Source: Hyphomicrobiales bacterium (GTDB lineage: Bacteria > Pseudomonadota > Alphaproteobacteria > Rhizobiales > Rhizobiaceae). Taken from it: a stretch of 64,000 nucleotides of DNA. The notes under the pieces were generated by a model that worked only from the letters and a program-made list of their open reading frames with translations, was not told the origin of the DNA and made no database searches. The translations under genes and the position numbers were made by a program. Positions 56,052 to 64,000 of this stretch are shown here, piece after piece. Within the stretch, counting starts at the first letter, position 1; every line of letters starts with the position of its first letter. The stretch spans positions 62,001-126,000 of the forward strand of contig UEIJ01000023.1 of assembly GCA_900470195.1 (NCBI GenBank), read 5' to 3'.

Positions 56052-56372
56052 TCTTCAGCTCTGCCCCCCTGAAATAATCAACAATAAGTCAATCACTTGG
56101 CCCATCCTCGCCCCGTTCATCCGATCTAAGAATTGAGAATAAATCCGGGTCATCAGACGACTGTGCGCCCTCGCCTCTCCCGGCAACAAAGGAACATCTT
56201 AACAACACAACCAATTATGATAGATGCAATCTATACGTGCAGTAAAAGAGTTTTGCAATCGGAATCTTAAACGTTAAATGCAATCCTTGATTCAAATAAT
56301 TCGCAATAGCACTTGTCGTTTGATCGTCAATCTTTTATGCAATTGCAAATTATTAGCAACAATGAGTTGGGT
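56052..56372. other. Divergent regulatory region of araC-like gene and sitA
   Basis: This 321-base AT-rich gap is rich in the word GCAAT (near 56227, 56256, 56281, 56305 and 56339). A 13-base inverted repeat TAGATGCAATCTA lies near 56223. Together with the inverted repeat at 56343-56359 this looks like a control region with more than one operator. No small gene is supported. Confidence 0.45.
56343..56359 (+). promoter_or_regulatory. Candidate metalloregulator operator before sitA
   Basis: TTGCAAATTATTAGCAA is a 17-base near-palindrome with perfect outer arms TTGC/GCAA and an A/T-rich centre, 13 bases before the chosen sitA ATG. Its form resembles sites of the Fur/Mur superfamily that control Mn and Fe importers in rhizobia. 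The match is by eye only. Confidence 0.45.
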
Positions 56373-57275
56373 ATGCGGCACCGTGTTTTACGAATAACTT
56401 CACTTGGCCTCTTGAGCGCAACTCTTCTCTGCACAAGCACAAGCGGTACCTTGGCGGAGAAATTCAAGGCCGTGACGACATTTACCGTTATTGCCGACAT
56501 TGCGCAGAATGTTGCGGGCGATGCAGCTGTCGTGGAATCGATTACCAAGCCAGGCGCCGAGATTCACAATTACCAGCCAACGCCCGGTGATCTGGTAAAA
56601 GCACAGGATGCAAAACTGGTCTTCTGGAACGGATTGGGGCTGGAACTATGGTTCGAAAAATTCTTTTCGCGTCTCAAGGATGTTCCACAAGCAGTTGTAT
56701 CCAACGGCGTGGAGCCAATCGATATCTCCGAAGGACCTTACAGCGGCAAGCCGAATCCCCATGCATGGATGTCCCCGAATGCCGCGCTGATCTATGTCGA
56801 CAATATTCGGGACGCCTTTGTCAAAAGCGATCCGGCCAATACAGCTACCTACACATCAAACGCCGAAGCCTACAAGGCAAAGATCAAGGCCGCTATCGAC
56901 CCGATCCGGGCAGAGATGGAGGCAATCCCAGTGGAAAAGCGCTGGCTGGTTTCGAGCGAGGGCGCTTTTTCCTATCTCGCGCGGGATTTCAACCTGAAGG
57001 AACTCTATCTCTGGCCAATCAATGCAGACCAACAGGGCACGCCCCAGCAGGTTCGCAAAGTGATTGATGGGGTGCGTAAAAACGGCATCTCTGCCGTATT
57101 TTCGGAGAGCACTGTGTCCCCCGCCCCTGCGAAGCAAGTAGCCCGCGAAACCGGTGCAAAATATGCCGGAGTTCTCTATGTCGATTCACTTTCTGAACCG
57201 GATGGTCCCGTGCCGACATATATTGACCTTCTGAAAGTTACCTCACGCACGATCGCTGACGGACTTACGCAATGA
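56373..57275 (+). CDS. sitA: Mn/Fe-type metal ABC transporter, periplasmic binding protein
   Basis: A 300-residue cluster A-I (SitA/PsaA/YfeA) metal-binding protein with a signal peptide (about residues 1-28). The four metal ligands of this class are in place: His65 ('[10 protein letters not shown]'), His130 ('NPHAWMSP'), Glu196 ('[10 protein letters not shown]') and Asp271 ('LYVDSLSE'). It lacks the His-rich loop of ZnuA, so Mn(II) or Fe(II) is more likely than Zn(II). Upstream in-frame starts at 56313 and 56337 would place the operator-like repeat inside the gene; the ATG at 56373 gives the best signal peptide. Its stop overlaps the next start. Confidence 0.88.
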   Translation: MRHRVLRITSLGLLSATLLCTSTSGTLAEKFKAVTTFTVIADIAQNVAGDAAVVESITKPGAEIHNYQPTPGDLVKAQDAKLVFWNGLGLELWFEKFFSRLKDVPQAVVSNGVEPIDISEGPYSGKPNPHAWMSPNAALIYVDNIRDAFVKSDPANTATYTSNAEAYKAKIKAAIDPIRAEMEAIPVEKRWLVSSEGAFSYLARDFNLKELYLWPINADQQGTPQQVRKVIDGVRKNGISAVFSESTVSPAPAKQVARETGAKYAGVLYVDSLSEPDGPVPTYIDLLKVTSRTIADGLTQ

Positions 57276-58165
57276 GTTTTCCTGTAGAGATTCAGAGAAC
57301 TCCTCAATCGGTGCCGGAAGGCGGAATTTGTGTAAAAGACGCGACCGTCACTTACCCGAATGGCCACACGGCTCTGCATAGTGCCAGTTTTGCTATTCCG
57401 ACCGGAACAATTACGGCGCTCGTAGGCGTTAACGGCTCTGGAAAATCGACCCTGTTCAAGGCGATCATGGGGTTTGTAAAATTCGCCAAAGGCGAAATAT
57501 CCATACTTGGTATGCCGGTCGAAGCTGCATTGAAGCGCAATCTGGTGGCCTATGTACCGCAGAGCGAAGATGTCGACTGGAATTTCCCGGTTCTCGTTGA
57601 AGATGTCGTCATGATGGGGCGCTACGGCCACATGGGCATGCTGCGCATTCCCCGCCGGGCCGACAGGGAAGCAGTAGAAAATGCCCTTGCCCGGGTGAAC
57701 ATGCTCGAGTTTCGCCATCGGCAGATCGGTGAGCTTTCCGGCGGACAAAAGAAACGGGTATTTCTCGCGCGAGCGCTGGCCCAGGATGGGCGGGTAATTC
57801 TTCTTGACGAACCCTTCACCGGCGTGGACGTCAAGACCGAACAAGCGATCACCGTTCTTCTTCGCGGTCTTCGTGACGAGGGGCGCGTCATGCTGGTATC
57901 GACACACAATCTCGGCAGTGTTCCCGAATTCTGCGACAGAACGGTACTGCTGAAACGCACGGTTCTTGACTATGGACTGACGGCTGATGTCTTTACACAG
58001 GCAAATCTGGAAAGAACATTCGGGGGCGTACTCCGCCATCTCGCCCTTGACATGAGTGATCGCTCGAGCCGCGCTGCGATCACCGTGATCACAGACGATG
58101 AGCGCCCGTTCGTCATTTGTGAGAATGACGCCTCCCTTGTCAGCAAAGGGAACCACAGACAATGA
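57272..58165 (+). CDS. sitB: Metal ABC transporter ATP-binding protein
   Basis: A 297-residue ABC ATPase with Walker A '[10 protein letters not shown]', signature '[19 protein letters not shown]', Walker B '[12 protein letters not shown]' and the switch His in 'LVSTHNLGS'. It energises metal uptake with the two permeases that follow. The C-terminus carries about 40 extra residues ('[19 protein letters not shown]') beyond the usual SitB length, whose role is unclear. It overlaps its neighbours on both sides by four bases. Confidence 0.92.
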   Translation: MSFPVEIQRTPQSVPEGGICVKDATVTYPNGHTALHSASFAIPTGTITALVGVNGSGKSTLFKAIMGFVKFAKGEISILGMPVEAALKRNLVAYVPQSEDVDWNFPVLVEDVVMMGRYGHMGMLRIPRRADREAVENALARVNMLEFRHRQIGELSGGQKKRVFLARALAQDGRVILLDEPFTGVDVKTEQAITVLLRGLRDEGRVMLVSTHNLGSVPEFCDRTVLLKRTVLDYGLTADVFTQANLERTFGGVLRHLALDMSDRSSRAAITVITDDERPFVICENDASLVSKGNHRQ

Positions 58166-59022
58166 CAATACTGCTTGCTCCCTTCAGCTATAATTACATG
58201 CTCAATGCAATGTGGGTTTCCGCCCTGGTGGGTGGCGTGTGTGCCTTTCTTTCGGCCTATCTCATGCTGAAGGGCTGGTCGCTGATTGGCGACGCCCTTT
58301 CCCATTCCATTGTGCCTGGGGTTGCCGGCGCTTACATGCTCGGCCTGCCCTTCTCCATTGGCGCGTTTTTCTCGGGTGGCCTTGCGGCGGCGGCGATGCT
58401 TTTCCTCAACCAAAGGACAAAGCTGAAGGAAGACGCCATCATCGGCCTGGTCTTCTCCTCATTCTTCGGGCTCGGGCTTTTCATGATCTCGCTCAGGCCG
58501 ACGGCAGTCAGCGTTCAAACCATCGTTCTGGGCAATATCCTCGCCATCACCCCGGAGGATACATTGCAGTTGGCGATTATCGGCTTCGTTTCCCTGTCGC
58601 TGCTTCTTTTGAAGTGGAAAGACCTGATGGTGGTGTTCTTTGATGAGAACCATGCGCGTTCGATAAGACTGAGGCCCGCTCTGCTGAAGATCATGTTTTT
58701 CACATTGCTGTCGGCATCCACTGTCGCTGCCATGCAAACGGTCGGTGCCTTCCTCGTAATCTGTATGGTGGTAACGCCGGGTGCAACCGCGTATCTGCTG
58801 ACAGACCGCTTCTCGCGACTGCTCTGGATCGCTGTCGCGATTGGCTCCGTCACAAGCTTGGCCGGGGCCTATGTGAGCTATTTTCTTGATGGCGCGACGG
58901 GAGGCATCATCGTTGTGCTCCAGACATTGGTTTTTCTCAGCGTGTTCCTTCTTGCTCCGAAGCACGGACTGCTGGCAGCACGGCGCAAGGCCGCAATAGC
59001 TCTTAGGGAGTTCCAGCAATGA
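58162..59022 (+). CDS. sitC: Metal ABC transporter permease
   Basis: A 286-residue permease of the ABC-3 family with about eight hydrophobic helices. Family markers are '[20 protein letters not shown]', 'DEDAII'-like '[20 protein letters not shown]' and '[19 protein letters not shown]'. It pairs with the next gene to form the membrane channel of the metal importer. Start and stop overlap the genes on either side (ATGA). Confidence 0.92.
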   Translation: MTILLAPFSYNYMLNAMWVSALVGGVCAFLSAYLMLKGWSLIGDALSHSIVPGVAGAYMLGLPFSIGAFFSGGLAAAAMLFLNQRTKLKEDAIIGLVFSSFFGLGLFMISLRPTAVSVQTIVLGNILAITPEDTLQLAIIGFVSLSLLLLKWKDLMVVFFDENHARSIRLRPALLKIMFFTLLSASTVAAMQTVGAFLVICMVVTPGATAYLLTDRFSRLLWIAVAIGSVTSLAGAYVSYFLDGATGGIIVVLQTLVFLSVFLLAPKHGLLAARRKAAIALREFQQ

Positions 59023-59867
59023 CCGCTCTGGAAATCCTGGTCTCCCCGTTTCAGTTCGAATTCATGCGCTACGCACTGGCCATTTCAGTGCTCATCGCAG
59101 TCCCGACATCATTGCTGTCGTGCTTCCTGGTTCTCAAGGGCTGGTCATTGATGGGCGACGCGATCAGCCATTCCGTTCTTCCGGGTGTGGTCGTGGCCTA
59201 CATCATCGGAATACCTTTCGGCTTCGGAGCGTTTGTAGCGGGCATGTCCTGTGCTCTTGCAACGGGGTATCTCACCGAAAACAGCCGTATCAAGCAGGAT
59301 ACGGTGATGGGAATTGTATTCTCCGGCATGTTCGGCCTCGGTCTGGTTCTTTATGTTGCAATCCGCTCGACGGTACATCTCGACCACATTTTGTTTGGCG
59401 ACATGCTTGGCATAACATTGTCTGATCTGGTCGAAACGACCGTTATTGCCGCACTCACCGCTGGCATCCTTGTCGTCAAATGGCGGGACTTCCTGCTACA
59501 CGCATTCGATCCGGCACAAGCACGCGCAGTCGGCCTGCCGGTCCGCCTGCTGCATTATGGCCTGCTTTGCCTGATCTCGTTGACAATTGTCGGAGTTCTG
59601 AAAGCGGTGGGTATCATTCTGGCCATTGCCATGCTGATTGCGCCGGGTGCGATTGCGTTTCTGCTCACACGAAAGTTCAGCACCATGATGTTGCTCGCCG
59701 CAGCGATTGCGGTTTTTGCGTCCTTCTTTGGCGTCTATCTGTCTTTCTTCATCGACAGCGCCCCCGCCCCTACAATCGTTCTGCTGATGACCGTGATGTT
59801 CCTCGTAGCGTTTGCCTATTCTGCCCAGCAAATTGCCAAATTCGAGGAGTGCGCAGAGGAAGCTTGA
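59019..59867 (+). CDS. sitD: Metal ABC transporter permease
   Basis: A 282-residue ABC-3 family permease, paralogous to the preceding one ('LKGWSLMGDAISHSVLPGVV', 'IKQDTVMGIVFSGMFGLGLV', 'GIILAIAMLIAPGAIAFLL'). Two different permeases with one ATPase and one binding protein is the SitABCD/YfeABCD layout for Mn/Fe uptake. It closes the operon; a long perfect palindrome lies 56 bases after the stop. Confidence 0.92.
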   Translation: MTALEILVSPFQFEFMRYALAISVLIAVPTSLLSCFLVLKGWSLMGDAISHSVLPGVVVAYIIGIPFGFGAFVAGMSCALATGYLTENSRIKQDTVMGIVFSGMFGLGLVLYVAIRSTVHLDHILFGDMLGITLSDLVETTVIAALTAGILVVKWRDFLLHAFDPAQARAVGLPVRLLHYGLLCLISLTIVGVLKAVGIILAIAMLIAPGAIAFLLTRKFSTMMLLAAAIAVFASFFGVYLSFFIDSAPAPTIVLLMTVMFLVAFAYSAQQIAKFEECAEEA

Positions 59868-59922
59868 CTGAAAGCTGACAGCGAGCTCGGCCCTAGACTC
59901 TCCGTCAGACCTGCTGGCGTGC

Positions 59923-59954
59923 GACGTGGACAGCTTTGCAAAGCTGTCCACGTC
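59923..59954. terminator. Perfect 32-base palindrome, likely terminator of the sit operon
   Basis: Bases 59923-59938 and 59939-59954 are exact reverse complements without any spacer (half-site GACGTGGACAGCTTTG). In RNA this gives a long stem closing on TTTGCAAA. Only TTCGGCTTTG follows, so the T-run is poor. End of transcription is the simplest role; a dimeric protein site is the alternative. Confidence 0.65.
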
Positions 59955-60098
59955 TTCGGCTTTGCGTCATACAGCTGTTATGAAATCTCGCTAAATAGTG
60001 TCCTAACAGCGTTCCATAATGGAACTCGAGACAGTTTTTCCCGCACAATTTCAGTTTTGCGGCTTGTCGAGGTTGCTTAAAGATGCTTCAATCCACTT

Positions 60099-60112
60099 TG
60101 CACGGCTGTGCA
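60099..60112 (+). promoter_or_regulatory. Shared palindrome, copy 1 (before the ATPase gene)
   Basis: TGCACGGCTGTGCA: arms TGCAC/GTGCA around GGCT, 42 bases before the ATPase ATG. An identical copy lies at 61320-61333 before the binding-protein gene of the same importer. This makes it a good candidate operator for a common regulator. Confidence 0.55.
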
Positions 60113-60154
60113 GAAAAAATAAAACCAGCCGGCGATCCTGGGGAGGAGACGCTT

Positions 60155-61228
60155 ATGCCAGCGTTTTTGGAGGTGGCGGACGCGCACGTTCGCTATGGCA
60201 ATAATGAAGTTCTCAAAGGCGTAAACCTGTCCGTCAGAAAGGGCGAGTTCGTCGCGCTTCTTGGCTCCTCTGGCTGCGGAAAGACAACTTTGTTGCGAGC
60301 CATTGCGGGTTTCAACATGCCGTCCGGCGGCGCAATCCGGGTCGACGGCAGGGATGTGACCAGACTGCCTCCTGACAAACGCGGAATGGCACTTGTCTTC
60401 CAGTCCTACGCGCTCTGGCCGCATATGACTGTCGCGCAGAATATGGGTTACGGGCTGCGCATCCGTGGCGTGGCGAAGCAAACTATCAAGCAGAAGGTCG
60501 AAGACATTGCGCGCCTGTTGGGGCTGGATGTGCTGCTGGAACGCAAACCTGCTGCCCTTTCCGGCGGGCAGCGCCAGCGTGTCGCCCTCGGGCGCGCACT
60601 CGCCATTCAGCCCGATATCCTGCTTCTCGACGAGCCGCTCTCCAATCTTGATGCACGCATCAGACTATCGGTTCGCCATGAAATCAGCGCTTTGCAGCGC
60701 CGCCTCGGCATCACTGCAGTTCATGTGACGCACGATCGGGAGGAAGCCATGGTTATGGCCGATCGTATTGTCATCCTCAATAACGGTGAAATCGCTCAGG
60801 CTGGCGCCCCAGAAGAGGTTTACAATCATCCGGCGTCGGATTTCGTTGCCGCATTCATGGGTGCGGAAAATCTGGTCGAAGTACCGATCCAGATCAAGGC
60901 TGATCGCATAGAGATCGCAGCGGGAGCCAACAACAAGGCCAGCGCTATTTCTGCGGGTCGCCGCAATCTTTCCGACGGCCTGGCATCGGCACGTTTCCGC
61001 AGCGAAGCAGCGCGTCTTACCAAGCCCGGGGCTGATCCCGACTCGCACGTAGCCGAATTGGTCCTCAATGGCACAGTCGAACAAACCAGTTATCCCGGCG
61101 GCCTTTGGCGGCACATGATCCGTGTGGGAGAGCGGCATGTCATGGTCGACGCTCAGGAGAGCCATAGGCCTGGAGCAAATGTAGAAATCCGCATACCGGA
61201 GCATGCCCTGTTTCTGTTCGACAGATAA
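60155..61228 (+). CDS. ABC transporter ATP-binding protein (PotA/FbpC type)
   Basis: A 357-residue ATPase with Walker A 'GSSGCGKTTLL', Q-loop 'VFQSYALWPHMTVAQNM', signature 'LSGGQRQRVALGRALAIQP', Walker B 'ILLLDEPLSNLDA' and switch His in 'VHVTHDREEAMVMADRI'. The C-terminal about 110 residues form the TOBE-like domain found in polyamine, iron and phosphonate importers. The ATG at 60155 follows GGGGAGGAG; an in-frame ATG 72 bases upstream would read through the palindrome and is rejected. It is separated from the rest of the importer by 280 bases. Confidence 0.92.
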   Translation: MPAFLEVADAHVRYGNNEVLKGVNLSVRKGEFVALLGSSGCGKTTLLRAIAGFNMPSGGAIRVDGRDVTRLPPDKRGMALVFQSYALWPHMTVAQNMGYGLRIRGVAKQTIKQKVEDIARLLGLDVLLERKPAALSGGQRQRVALGRALAIQPDILLLDEPLSNLDARIRLSVRHEISALQRRLGITAVHVTHDREEAMVMADRIVILNNGEIAQAGAPEEVYNHPASDFVAAFMGAENLVEVPIQIKADRIEIAAGANNKASAISAGRRNLSDGLASARFRSEAARLTKPGADPDSHVAELVLNGTVEQTSYPGGLWRHMIRVGERHVMVDAQESHRPGANVEIRIPEHALFLFDR

Positions 61229-61287
61229 CCAGCGGGCTGTCGCTCCGTCGTCAGCGCCTGTCATTGAATTTGGGAGGTCCGAGAACA

Positions 61288-61371
61288 ATGAACTACGGGA
61301 TTTTTGATGAACCTTGCAATGCACGGCTGTGCATCCAGGCCGCAACCTCCTTTCTATACACATACGGGTAA
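61288..61371 (+). CDS. Possible 27-residue leader peptide
   Basis: A short frame 'MNYGIFDEPCNARLCIQAAT' continuing to 'SFLYTYG' lies between the ATPase and binding-protein genes. GGGAGG stands ten bases before its ATG. The shared palindrome at 61320-61333 falls inside it. It could be a leader that couples translation to expression of the importer, or merely chance. Confidence 0.3.
   Translation: MNYGIFDEPCNARLCIQAATSFLYTYG
61320..61333 (+). promoter_or_regulatory. Shared palindrome, copy 2 (before the binding-protein gene)
   Basis: TGCACGGCTGTGCA, identical to copy 1 at 60099-60112, lies 175 bases before the binding-protein ATG. The bases around the two copies differ, so the 14-base core alone is conserved. 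Confidence 0.55.
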
Positions 61372-61508
61372 GACCCGTTTCAAGCTCGATTTCACGGGCA
61401 GGCTCGTGCCCGTGAAAGCCACCGTTCCCGATCGACATCACCACCGGATGCTCTGCATCTGCTTTCAATCATATGACCGGAATCCCGGTTTCAGACAGGA
61501 GTCCTTTC

Positions 61509-62642
61509 ATGAGAACTATCCTGAACGTGGCACTGGCAATCGGCCTCACCGCTGCACCGGCCGCCGCCGACGAACTTACTGTCATCACGGCAGGCGACCA
61601 GAACATGGTCGATTACATCAATCAGTATCTTGGACCGCTGTTCGAGAAGGAAAATCCCGGAACGACCGTTCGCGTGGTCGGAACCGGTCCCGGCGATGCC
61701 GGCTCGCAGAAGGTTCTCGAGCGCTTCGAAGCCCAGTCCAAGGCTGGCGTGGAAAAATGGGACACTGACGTCGCTGTCGTCCACGAGAAATTCGTCGGCC
61801 CCATGGTAACGGCTAAGTTCCTCGAAAACTATCGTGGCAAAATCGACAGCGGCAAGCTGGTGACCCGCGATAATGCAAAAATGGCGCTCGGCACCGATGT
61901 CGACGGTTATGTCATGCCGATGTTCAACAGCCAGACCGCTCTTGCCTATAATCCTGCGCTCGTCGCCAACCCGCCGAAAAGCTATGACGAGCTTGTCGCC
62001 TGGGCCAAGGAAAATCCGAAACAGTTCGGCTACAACGGGATAAAGGGCGGCGCGTCAGGCGTAAGCTTCGTCATGGGCTGGATTTATGCTTATGGCGGCG
62101 ATGCAGACAAGCTTATGAAGGGTCCATTTGAAGAGGGCGAAGCAAAGAACTGGGACAAGGCGTTTGCCTCGCTCAAGGATTTTACAAAGAACGCCACCCT
62201 GACACCGGGCAACGCAGGTACGCTCGACATGCTGAGCCGCGGCGAAATCGCGATGGGACCGGTCTGGGTAGACATGTTCTATTCGTGGAAGGCAAATGGA
62301 CAGCTGCCCCCGGAAATGAAACTTGTCCTTCCTGCACCCGGCATGCCCGGACAGCCGATGCACTATGTGATCCCGGAAAAGAGTGCGCACAAGGAACTGG
62401 CCGAAAAGTTTGTTGCGTTGGCGACAAGCCCGAAGGTGCAGGCCGAAGGCATCGTCAAGCGCTTCAACTGGTATCCGGGCATCGACGCCGATCATGTCAA
62501 GGCAGAGCTGGACGGCGATACCTGGAACAAGCTCTTCACCGATATTTCGCCAGACGACCTTGCGAAATTTGGAAAGCCTTTCCCGATCGCGCCCTATAAC
62601 ACTGCGATTCTGGAAGCGTATGAACGTCAGGTAGGCAACTAA
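61509..62642 (+). CDS. ABC transporter substrate-binding protein
   Basis: A 377-residue periplasmic binding protein of the family 1/Fbp-PotD type with a signal peptide (residues 1-about 21, 'LAIGLTAAPAAADE'). The mature part opens 'LTVITAGDQNMVDYINQYLG', with the usual mid-protein 'PMFNSQTALAYNPALV' and 'ISPDDLAKFGKPFPIAPYN' near the end. It presents its solute to the two following permeases. The ligand (polyamine, iron complex, phosphonate, thiamine-like or sugar) cannot be decided from the sequence. The ATG follows AGGAG by seven bases; an upstream in-frame start adds a non-signal segment. Confidence 0.88.
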   Translation: MRTILNVALAIGLTAAPAAADELTVITAGDQNMVDYINQYLGPLFEKENPGTTVRVVGTGPGDAGSQKVLERFEAQSKAGVEKWDTDVAVVHEKFVGPMVTAKFLENYRGKIDSGKLVTRDNAKMALGTDVDGYVMPMFNSQTALAYNPALVANPPKSYDELVAWAKENPKQFGYNGIKGGASGVSFVMGWIYAYGGDADKLMKGPFEEGEAKNWDKAFASLKDFTKNATLTPGNAGTLDMLSRGEIAMGPVWVDMFYSWKANGQLPPEMKLVLPAPGMPGQPMHYVIPEKSAHKELAEKFVALATSPKVQAEGIVKRFNWYPGIDADHVKAELDGDTWNKLFTDISPDDLAKFGKPFPIAPYNTAILEAYERQVGN

Positions 62643-62718
62643 GCCCTTCACTTCGATTGGAGTGCTCGGCTGAGGTTTCAGTCTGAGCGCTCCTACGCTC
62701 ACTTTCATGAGGTTTCGA

Positions 62719-63543
62719 ATGCCGCATCGACTGACGGGTATTCTTCTTGTCGCGCCCGCGCTGGCGATCGTACTATTGCTGTTCATCGTGCCGCTTTTCG
62801 GCGCGATTACCGGCGCTTTCCATGTTTCCGGTGAATGGGGGACCGGCAATTTCGCCAAAGCATTCGAACTTTATTCAAGCGACATCATCTTCACTTTTGT
62901 CATCGTCACACTGTCTTCGCTGCTGATTGCGTTGTTCTCTATTGCTATCGGTGGCTATCTGACACTCGGCTCCAACCCGCGGGCAGTTACCGTTCTGCGC
63001 TGGCTCTATCGCTGGCCGCTTTTCATCCCCTTCATCGTCGTTGGCCAGATACTCCGCACCTTTCTTGCCAAGAACGGCTTGATGAACAGCCTGCTCATCG
63101 AAACCGGAGCCATTACACCGCTACAGGCAATGAGCTTCCTGGACTGGCGCGGTATCGTCATCGCCTTCGTCTGGAAACAGACACCATTCGTCACACTGCT
63201 GCTGGCGGGCGCCATGGCATCCATTGATCGCAGCACAACCGAATCCGCTCGCAATCTTGGTGCCGGACGGTTGCGTATTCTCATCGAGATCGTGCTTCCT
63301 CAAGTCCGCCAGACATTGCTCGTTGGATTGATACTGAGCTTTGTCACCATGATGTCCGTTTTGTCCGTGCCGTTGATGATCAATGCGCAATCACCGACGA
63401 TGATCACGGCGAACATGGCATTCCGCATCAACGCCTACGGAGACTACGGTGTCGCAAACGCATTGGGTACGATTTCACTGCTCATGACCAGCCTCGTCGC
63501 CTGGGTTTACCTCCGCCAGACCATGAAGGAGCACGCTGAATGA
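62719..63543 (+). CDS. ABC transporter permease
   Basis: A 274-residue inner-membrane permease with about six hydrophobic helices. The conserved loop that contacts the ATPase reads 'ESARNLGAGRLRILIEIVLP' (EAA-type motif), located at about residues 175-195. The ATG at 62719 has GAGG six bases upstream; the ATG 12 bases earlier has no such site. Its stop overlaps the next permease's start (ATGA), so the two are coupled and probably form a heterodimer. Confidence 0.9.
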   Translation: MPHRLTGILLVAPALAIVLLLFIVPLFGAITGAFHVSGEWGTGNFAKAFELYSSDIIFTFVIVTLSSLLIALFSIAIGGYLTLGSNPRAVTVLRWLYRWPLFIPFIVVGQILRTFLAKNGLMNSLLIETGAITPLQAMSFLDWRGIVIAFVWKQTPFVTLLLAGAMASIDRSTTESARNLGAGRLRILIEIVLPQVRQTLLVGLILSFVTMMSVLSVPLMINAQSPTMITANMAFRINAYGDYGVANALGTISLLMTSLVAWVYLRQTMKEHAE

Positions 63544-64000
63544 GCAATCTCTTCGACTGGCGCTGGATACCGCGCGGCATATTGCTTGGCCTGCTGGCAT
63601 TCGCGATCTTCGGACCGCTCGCCAATCTGCTCCTTTGGGCTGTTGCTGAGCGTTGGTATTTCCCGCATACACTGCCGCTTCAATATGGATTTTCATTCTG
63701 GACGAATGTGTTTTCGCCTCGCGGCAATGCGCTCTCATCGCTTGGCACAAGCGTTCTCATTGCAGCCCTGACCGTGGTCGTTTCACTCGGTCTTGCCATT
63801 CCCGCCGGTTATGCTCTCGCACGATTGAAACTGCCCTTTCGCGGGCTGATCTTGCTGACGCTTCTGATACCGCAGGCTTTTCCCAACCTGCCCGTTTACG
63901 TCAACATTGCCCAAATGTTCTACTCATTCGGCCTGAATGGTACGATTACAGGTGTCGTTCTGGTACATGTCACGCACGGTCTGGTCTACGCGGTGTGGAT
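63540..64000 (+). CDS. ABC transporter permease, N-terminal part
   Basis: The second permease of the importer, cut by the window end. About 153 residues are visible, with helices 'GILLGLLAFAIFGPLANLLL', 'SLGTSVLIAALTVVVSLGLA' and 'GLILLTLLIPQAFPNLPVYV'. The EAA loop is still to come beyond 64000. It overlaps the first permease by four bases. With the ATPase, binding protein and first permease it completes a four-gene importer. Confidence 0.9.
   Translation, partial: MSNLFDWRWIPRGILLGLLAFAIFGPLANLLLWAVAERWYFPHTLPLQYGFSFWTNVFSPRGNALSSLGTSVLIAALTVVVSLGLAIPAGYALARLKLPFRGLILLTLLIPQAFPNLPVYVNIAQMFYSFGLNGTITGVVLVHVTHGLVYAVW

Noticed and set aside
60099..60112. NtrC site, because TGCAC and GTGCA arms recall its consensus
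   Set aside because: The spacing between the arms is four bases, whereas NtrC sites have a longer spacer and extra conserved bases.
1..64000. CRISPR array, complete insertion sequence or prophage
   Set aside because: No regularly spaced repeats, transposase genes or phage structural genes are visible.

Overview
The window is chromosomal DNA of an alphaproteobacterium of the order Hyphomicrobiales, most likely the Brucella/Ochrobactrum group (Brucellaceae). I base this on gene content and protein sequence as I remember them, not on a search. The markers are a BA14K-family protein, a LOV-domain HWE histidine kinase very like the Brucella light sensor, PleD/DivK, an mprF-acvB pair, LexA boxes of the alphaproteobacterial form GTTC-N7-GTTC, and small palindromic intergenic repeats typical of Rhizobiales. 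Coding density is high. Most of the window is core chromosome.

Layout. 1-1126: end of a peptide-ABC binding protein and a DsbA-like oxidoreductase. 1185-1712: an AT-rich orphan secreted protein. 1763-11298: DNA repair and cell-wall precursor genes (sdhE-mfd, recG, glmS, glmU). 11368-16318: ccdA, then mprF-acvB, which make and degrade lysyl-phosphatidylglycerol. 16411-24878: tRNA-Lys, a membrane alpha/beta hydrolase, a prohibitin-like protein, a BA14K protein, the LOV kinase, an Arg-rich secreted protein, a globin-coupled diguanylate cyclase and lipB. 24885-32147: a DMT transporter, parE behind a LexA box, a FlbD-like protein, a gatC-GNAT-gatA-GNAT cluster and a UPF0173 hydrolase. 32257-46618: ruvX, an AidB-like acyl-CoA dehydrogenase, pyrB with a dihydroorotase-like partner that lacks catalytic residues, plsY, dprA, and a topA-rnr-DUF983-NUDIX-MFS operon. 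46779-51590: rpmG, pleD, divK, a DUF3572 protein, rnk and a LexA-controlled dinB.

51718-54727: tRNA-Cys and tRNA-Asn flank about 2.9 kb of sparse, orphan-rich DNA with small membrane or secreted proteins, a direct repeat and an inverted repeat. It looks like an accessory region, but I see no integrase or attachment-site duplication. 54894-59867: a small membrane protein, an AraC regulator and a four-gene Mn/Fe-type ABC transporter (sitABCD-like). 60155-64000: a second ABC importer (ATPase, binding protein, two permeases, the last cut by the window end). An identical 14-bp palindrome lies upstream of both its ATPase gene and its binding-protein gene.

No CRISPR array, phage, complete insertion sequence, or obvious new defence or biosynthetic system is visible. 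The observations most worth a second look are the shared palindrome in the last importer, the degenerate dihydroorotase, the LexA boxes, the zinc-ribbon DinB, the clustered light and gas sensors, and the orphan region between the two tRNAs.
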